From contig JACPSF010000210.1 in assembly GCA_016193385.1 (NCBI GenBank), positions 1,707-8,522 on the forward strand: DNA of 6,816 bases. Reading direction: 5' to 3'. This DNA is from Deltaproteobacteria bacterium (lineage in GTDB: Bacteria > Desulfobacterota_B > Binatia > UBA9968). Both the position numbers and the translations under genes were made by a program. The notes beneath the pieces were generated by a model, which worked only from the letters and a program-made list of their open reading frames with translations, had not been told where the DNA came from and ran no database searches. This document shows positions 5,322 to 6,816 of the stretch, piece by piece (positions within the stretch are counted from its first letter, which is position 1; every line of letters begins with the position of its first letter).

Positions 5322-6550
5322 GCGCGATGCGCGCCCGGGCTCTTCAGGCCCGGCACCGGCCGGCCGTTTACGGACCGGATCTGGATCTGTCCGGGTTTAG
5401 CTTGCCCGGCGAGCAGGAACGGCAGCGAGTGCAGTCGTTGTTATCCCTTGGCAAGCAGATCCGGGAAGCGGCCATGTGGGCCGGGATCGACAGTGAAGAA
5501 GCCGGGCGCGCCGCGTCCTATTTTCAGATCGACTACTCGGTGATTTACGAGCGCATCCAGCGCGCCTTCCGGGGCCAGATCGAGCTGACGACGGCGGCGG
5601 CGGCGCTCAGCGCCTATCACTGGCTGCGCGACTACTGGTGGCAGGCGGTGGCCGTCGACACGGACAAGTACACCGCGCAAACGGAGCTGGCGCAGACCGG
5701 TGGGTTCTTCCTGCGAGTTTTTGCAGGCCAACGGGTTATGCAACCGATTCAAGCCTGCCTGTTCGTCCAGGAGAACAACATCAGCCAGAACGTGCACAAC
5801 TTGATCATCATGGAAGAAGGCTCTGAAGCACAGCTCATCACCGGCTGCACGCTGCATCCGGGGATCAACGCGGGCCTGCACATCGGCGTAACCGAGGTCT
5901 TCCTGAAACCGGGCGCGACGTTGGCGGACACCATGATTCACAACTGGGCGGAGGGGTTCCACGTCCGGCCGCGCCCCGGCGTGATCGCCGATGAAGGGGC
6001 GACGTTTCTCAGCAACTATGTGCTGCTGCAGCCGGTGCAATCGATGCAGGCGTATCCCACGGTCACGCTGCGCGGCGATCGGGCGCGGGCGCAGTTTCAC
6101 AACATCATCGTCGGTCGGAAAGGCTCCGTGATTGATATGGGGAGTCGTATCGAGCTGCGCGGCCGGGGGACGCAAGCCGAGGCGGTCTCGCGGGCGGTCG
6201 CGAGGGACCGGTCCGAGGTCTACCTGCGCGGAGAGCTGATCGGCCGCCACAATGAGAGCCGGGGTCATTTGGACTGTCGGGGGATGCTGTTATCGGATGA
6301 GGCGCGCATCTGGGCCATTCCCGAGTTGCTCGCCGCCGGCGCGCCGCAGAGCCAGCTCTCACACGAGGCCGCGGTGGGCCCCATTGCCGAGGAGGCGGTG
6401 GACTATCTGATGACGCGGGGCATCAGTCGAGACGAAGCGATCGCCACCTTGGTGCGAGGCTTTCTCAAACTGGATCTGCCCGGCCTGGCGCCGTCGCTTC
6501 GCCGGCAGATCGACCGTGTCCTTGAGATGACGATCGAGCGCAGCATGTAG
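5273..6550 (+). CDS. sufB: SufB/SufD-family Fe-S scaffold protein
   Basis: A protein of up to 425 residues with the SufB/SufD beta-helix core (about 150-330) and the conserved C-terminal region. The latter holds RGHLDCRGMLLSDEARIWAIP (330-350, Cys335) and LSHEAAVG (362-369, His364-Glu365), followed by AEEAVDYLMTRGISRDEAIATLVRGFL. The HEA motif and the conserved cysteine are SufB-like; SufD has lost this pairing. It is shorter than E. coli SufB (about 495) and lacks its long N-terminal part. One scaffold gene with one SufC matches the minimal two-gene SMS type, where a SufB homodimer is assumed to replace SufB-SufD. The start is uncertain. ATG 5273 overlaps sufC by 49 bases with a weak ribosome site. 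ATG 5327, five bases after the sufC stop with GGTGAG upstream, would give 407 residues beginning MRARALQARHRP and would preserve the whole conserved region. Confidence 0.9.
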   Translation: MSDLSLASPGSLGEHLSAMRARALQARHRPAVYGPDLDLSGFSLPGEQERQRVQSLLSLGKQIREAAMWAGIDSEEAGRAASYFQIDYSVIYERIQRAFRGQIELTTAAAALSAYHWLRDYWWQAVAVDTDKYTAQTELAQTGGFFLRVFAGQRVMQPIQACLFVQENNISQNVHNLIIMEEGSEAQLITGCTLHPGINAGLHIGVTEVFLKPGATLADTMIHNWAEGFHVRPRPGVIADEGATFLSNYVLLQPVQSMQAYPTVTLRGDRARAQFHNIIVGRKGSVIDMGSRIELRGRGTQAEAVSRAVARDRSEVYLRGELIGRHNESRGHLDCRGMLLSDEARIWAIPELLAAGAPQSQLSHEAAVGPIAEEAVDYLMTRGISRDEAIATLVRGFLKLDLPGLAPSLRRQIDRVLEMTIERSM

Positions 6551-6602
6551 CGTCCGGTTGACGGGAAACGATGAAGGAGGAGCGAAAGAAAGGAGGATAA
6601 CG

Positions 6603-6671
6603 ATGGAAGCAAAGGTGAAGGGACATACGTATCGGACCGCCGTGCGGTGGACGGGGAGAAGCGCGCCGTGA
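6603..6671 (+). pseudogene. 22-codon ORF with perfect Shine-Dalgarno, possible broken OsmC-like gene start
   Basis: AGGAGG at 6591-6596 lies 6 bases before an ATG that opens MEAKVKGHTYRTAVRWTG, and the frame stops after 22 codons. The peptide resembles the first beta-strand of some OsmC-family peroxiredoxins, whose next residues would be EKR-. Adding one G to the GGGG run at 6652-6655 would give TGEKR, but that frame ends about 20 codons later without further resemblance. I therefore read it as a truncated or decayed gene, or else as a real short peptide. A 9-codon ORF (MKEERKKGG, 6571-6600) overlaps its ribosome site and ends two bases before its ATG. The OsmC link is from memory and weak. 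Confidence 0.35.
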
Positions 6672-6699
6672 GCACGGCGGCGGGCAGCTTTCTTTGCCC
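6664..6699 (+). terminator. Two consecutive hairpins, candidate suf operon terminator
   Basis: CGCCGTG/CACGGCG (6664-6679) is a strong, short-looped hairpin. It is followed by GGGCA-N8-TGCCC (6682-6699) and then TTTCGTT. Together they lie about 115-150 bases after the sufB stop. The T-tract is poor, so intrinsic termination is plausible but not certain. The first hairpin overlaps the stop of the 22-codon ORF. Confidence 0.4.
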
Positions 6700-6816
6700 T
6701 TTCGTTGCATAAATTTCCCGCTTTTTTGGTCATGCAGCATCGAGCGCTTGGAGGTCGTGGAGATCGGAGCCGCCTGGTGAAGCTTTGCTGTTCCCCGAAG
6801 CTTCCCGTGCCCCTCA
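6700..6816. other. Unassigned right end
   Basis: I see no convincing gene on either strand. A plus-strand stretch can be read as IERLEVVEIGAAW and a stop (about 6739-6780) but has no start or homologue that I recognise. AAGCTT occurs twice (6779-6784 and 6798-6803). Confidence 0.4.

Noticed and set aside
5441..6268. 275-codon minus-strand ORF
   Set aside because: It is antisense to the sufB core in GC-rich DNA. The Arg/Pro/His-rich translation has no family features.
6359..6740. Overlapping minus-strand ORFs at the right end
   Set aside because: Several frames are open together, no ribosome site is visible, the protein composition is atypical, and they overlap the sufB end.
1..6816. CRISPR array, tRNA/rRNA genes, insertion sequence ends or a riboswitch
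   Set aside because: No regularly spaced repeats, no tRNA-like cloverleaf or rRNA sequence, no transposase and no recognised riboswitch core were seen by eye.

Overview
The window looks like a Gram-negative-type bacterial chromosome. Lipobox lipoproteins, a periplasmic protease and sigma-54 promoters point that way. The repertoire (FhlA-like GAF-GAF-AAA+ activator, two-gene SufC/SufB cluster) would fit a Nitrospirota- or NC10-like bacterium, but that assignment is only an inference.

Left block (about 1-3505, all minus strand). Read in the direction of transcription: a sigma-54 enhancer-binding activator (3455-1440), two tiny paralogous lipoproteins (1238-1098 and 948-772), an exported retropepsin-like protease (625-77), and a stray second copy of the activator's last codons (50-21). 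The activator gene and both lipoprotein genes each have a textbook -24/-12 sigma-54 promoter (GG-N10-GC), with predicted transcription starts 22, 43 and 23 bases before their start codons. Each promoter also has a perfect inverted repeat centred about 91-97 bases upstream of the predicted start, where enhancer sites are expected. The activator keeps its AAA+ core ([14 protein letters not shown]) but has lost nearly all of its C-terminal Fis-type helix-turn-helix. The coding sequence jumps in frame from ERDHILKV to KKLNITRPK.

Middle (3505-3825): a divergent intergenic region with inverted repeats and a candidate sigma-70 promoter with operator for the rightward genes.

Right block (3826-6550, plus strand): four tightly packed genes. 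A Phd/YefM-type antitoxin and a VapC PIN-domain RNase toxin overlap by 4 bases. A SufC-type ATPase follows 12 bases later, then a SufB/SufD-family scaffold that overlaps or abuts sufC. The last pair resembles the minimal two-gene SUF-like (SMS) Fe-S assembly system. No obvious separate suf promoter is visible, so suf transcription may come through the toxin-antitoxin promoter.

The right end (6551-6816) holds a 22-codon ORF behind a perfect Shine-Dalgarno, which may be the broken start of an OsmC-like gene, two hairpins, and nothing else recognisable.

The most unusual part is the left block: a sigma-54 activator without a DNA-binding domain, driven by its own sigma-54 promoter, next to duplicated sigma-54-driven mini-lipoproteins and an exported protease.
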